From positions 1 through 51,137 of the forward strand of contig VGDH01000005.1 in NCBI GenBank assembly GCA_016869835.1: 51,137 bases of DNA, read 5' to 3'. The stretch is from Alphaproteobacteria bacterium. Lineage in GTDB: Bacteria > Pseudomonadota > Alphaproteobacteria > Rhodobacterales > Rhodobacteraceae. The notes under the pieces were generated by a model. It did no database searches. It had not been told where the DNA came from and saw only the letters and a list, made by a program, of their open reading frames with translations. Position 1 is the first letter of the stretch, and each line of letters begins with the position of its first letter. Shown here piece by piece: positions 50,971-51,137 of the stretch. The translations under genes and the position numbers were made by a program.

Positions 50971-51137
50971 TCAGGCTTTCACCACATTGCGCTTGCGCCG
51001 AAGATATTTCAGGCCCGGCAACAGGATCAGGATGATCGCGATGACCGTGATCAGCCCGGCGATGGGACGGGTAAAGAAGATCGTCGGATCGCCCGAGGAA
51101 AGCAAGAGCGACTGGCGCAAGGTGGGTTCAGCAATTG
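50971..51137 (-). CDS. Tripartite tricarboxylate transporter TctA, C-terminal end
   Basis: The last 55 codons of a membrane protein enter at the right edge. They read AEPTLRQSLLLSSGDPTIFF, then TRPIAGLITVIAIILILLPG and a basic tail KYLRRKRNVVKA. The LRQSLLLS.GDP.IF..RPI pattern followed by one hydrophobic helix is the usual end of TctA, the large permease of TTT transporters. The small membrane subunit and binding protein would be upstream, outside the window. It precedes the CoA ligase gene on the same strand. Confidence 0.8.
   Translation of the reverse strand, partial: IAEPTLRQSLLLSSGDPTIFFTRPIAGLITVIAIILILLPGLKYLRRKRNVVKA

Noticed and set aside
1-51137. CRISPR array, prophage or integrative element
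   Set aside because: No regularly spaced repeats, phage structural genes, integrase or tRNA-associated attachment duplication were seen; only the IS3 end at the left edge is mobile.

Overview
The window looks like chromosomal DNA from a Rhodobacteraceae-type alphaproteobacterium. The GC content is high and the gene families fit that group: ribD-nrdR order, a polyamine ABC/glutamyl-putrescine locus, a ureDABCEFG operon with a small extra gene between ureA and ureB, a class I PHA synthase, an L25/Ctc protein, and TTT and betaine-type transporters. No phage, plasmid or CRISPR signal is visible. Decay marks are frequent: an IS3-type insertion, a nonsense codon, a homopolymer frameshift and a two-gene breakpoint.

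Layout. 1-1574: end of an IS3-family element that has removed the front of a YtcJ-like amidohydrolase. 1585-3170: nrdR-ribD. 3432-5642: gcdH and a divergent LysR regulator. 5993-14182: polyamine locus with a glutamine-synthetase-like ligase and two flavin oxidases on the plus strand, facing a four-gene polyamine ABC transporter. 14419-14592: hemP. 14737-25709: a catabolic island of two minus-strand operons with a divergent GntR gene. The promoter-proximal operon encodes a gentisate-dioxygenase-like bicupin, an FAH-family hydrolase, a true nitrilase and a flavin reductase. The second encodes a NicX-like (2,5-dihydroxypyridine dioxygenase-like) enzyme, an acyl-CoA-dehydrogenase-fold protein lacking the usual catalytic Glu, an SRPBCC-alpha/beta-hydrolase fusion, a TetR regulator, a GS-like ligase and a frameshifted flavin reductase. 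25741-28463: an Rrf2 regulator, a PHA synthase gene with an in-frame stop, and tRNA-Met. 28682-32800: a lone hydantoinase A, an MFS transporter and L25. 32820-41116: a betaine/choline-type ABC operon with a choline-kinase-like gene, a dimethylglycine/sarcosine-dehydrogenase-like enzyme and a divergent DeoR regulator. 41124-46310: urease operon. 46648-46973: broken glycosyltransferase and FGGY-kinase fragments. 47150-51137: a serine hydrolase, a PanE-like reductase, a CoA ligase and the tail of tctA.

How it fits together. Most of the window deals with organic nitrogen: polyamines, methylated amines, urea, and a nitrile/aromatic or N-heteroaromatic compound. The 14.7-25.7 kb island is the best candidate for an undescribed system. 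It combines a nitrilase, a GS-like ligase, possible flavin-dependent oxygenation and two unrelated ring-cleavage dioxygenase families. Its promoters share a GATTTTCG/CGAAAATC palindrome, and the nicX-like promoter also has a TetR-type operator. Its substrate cannot be read from the sequence.
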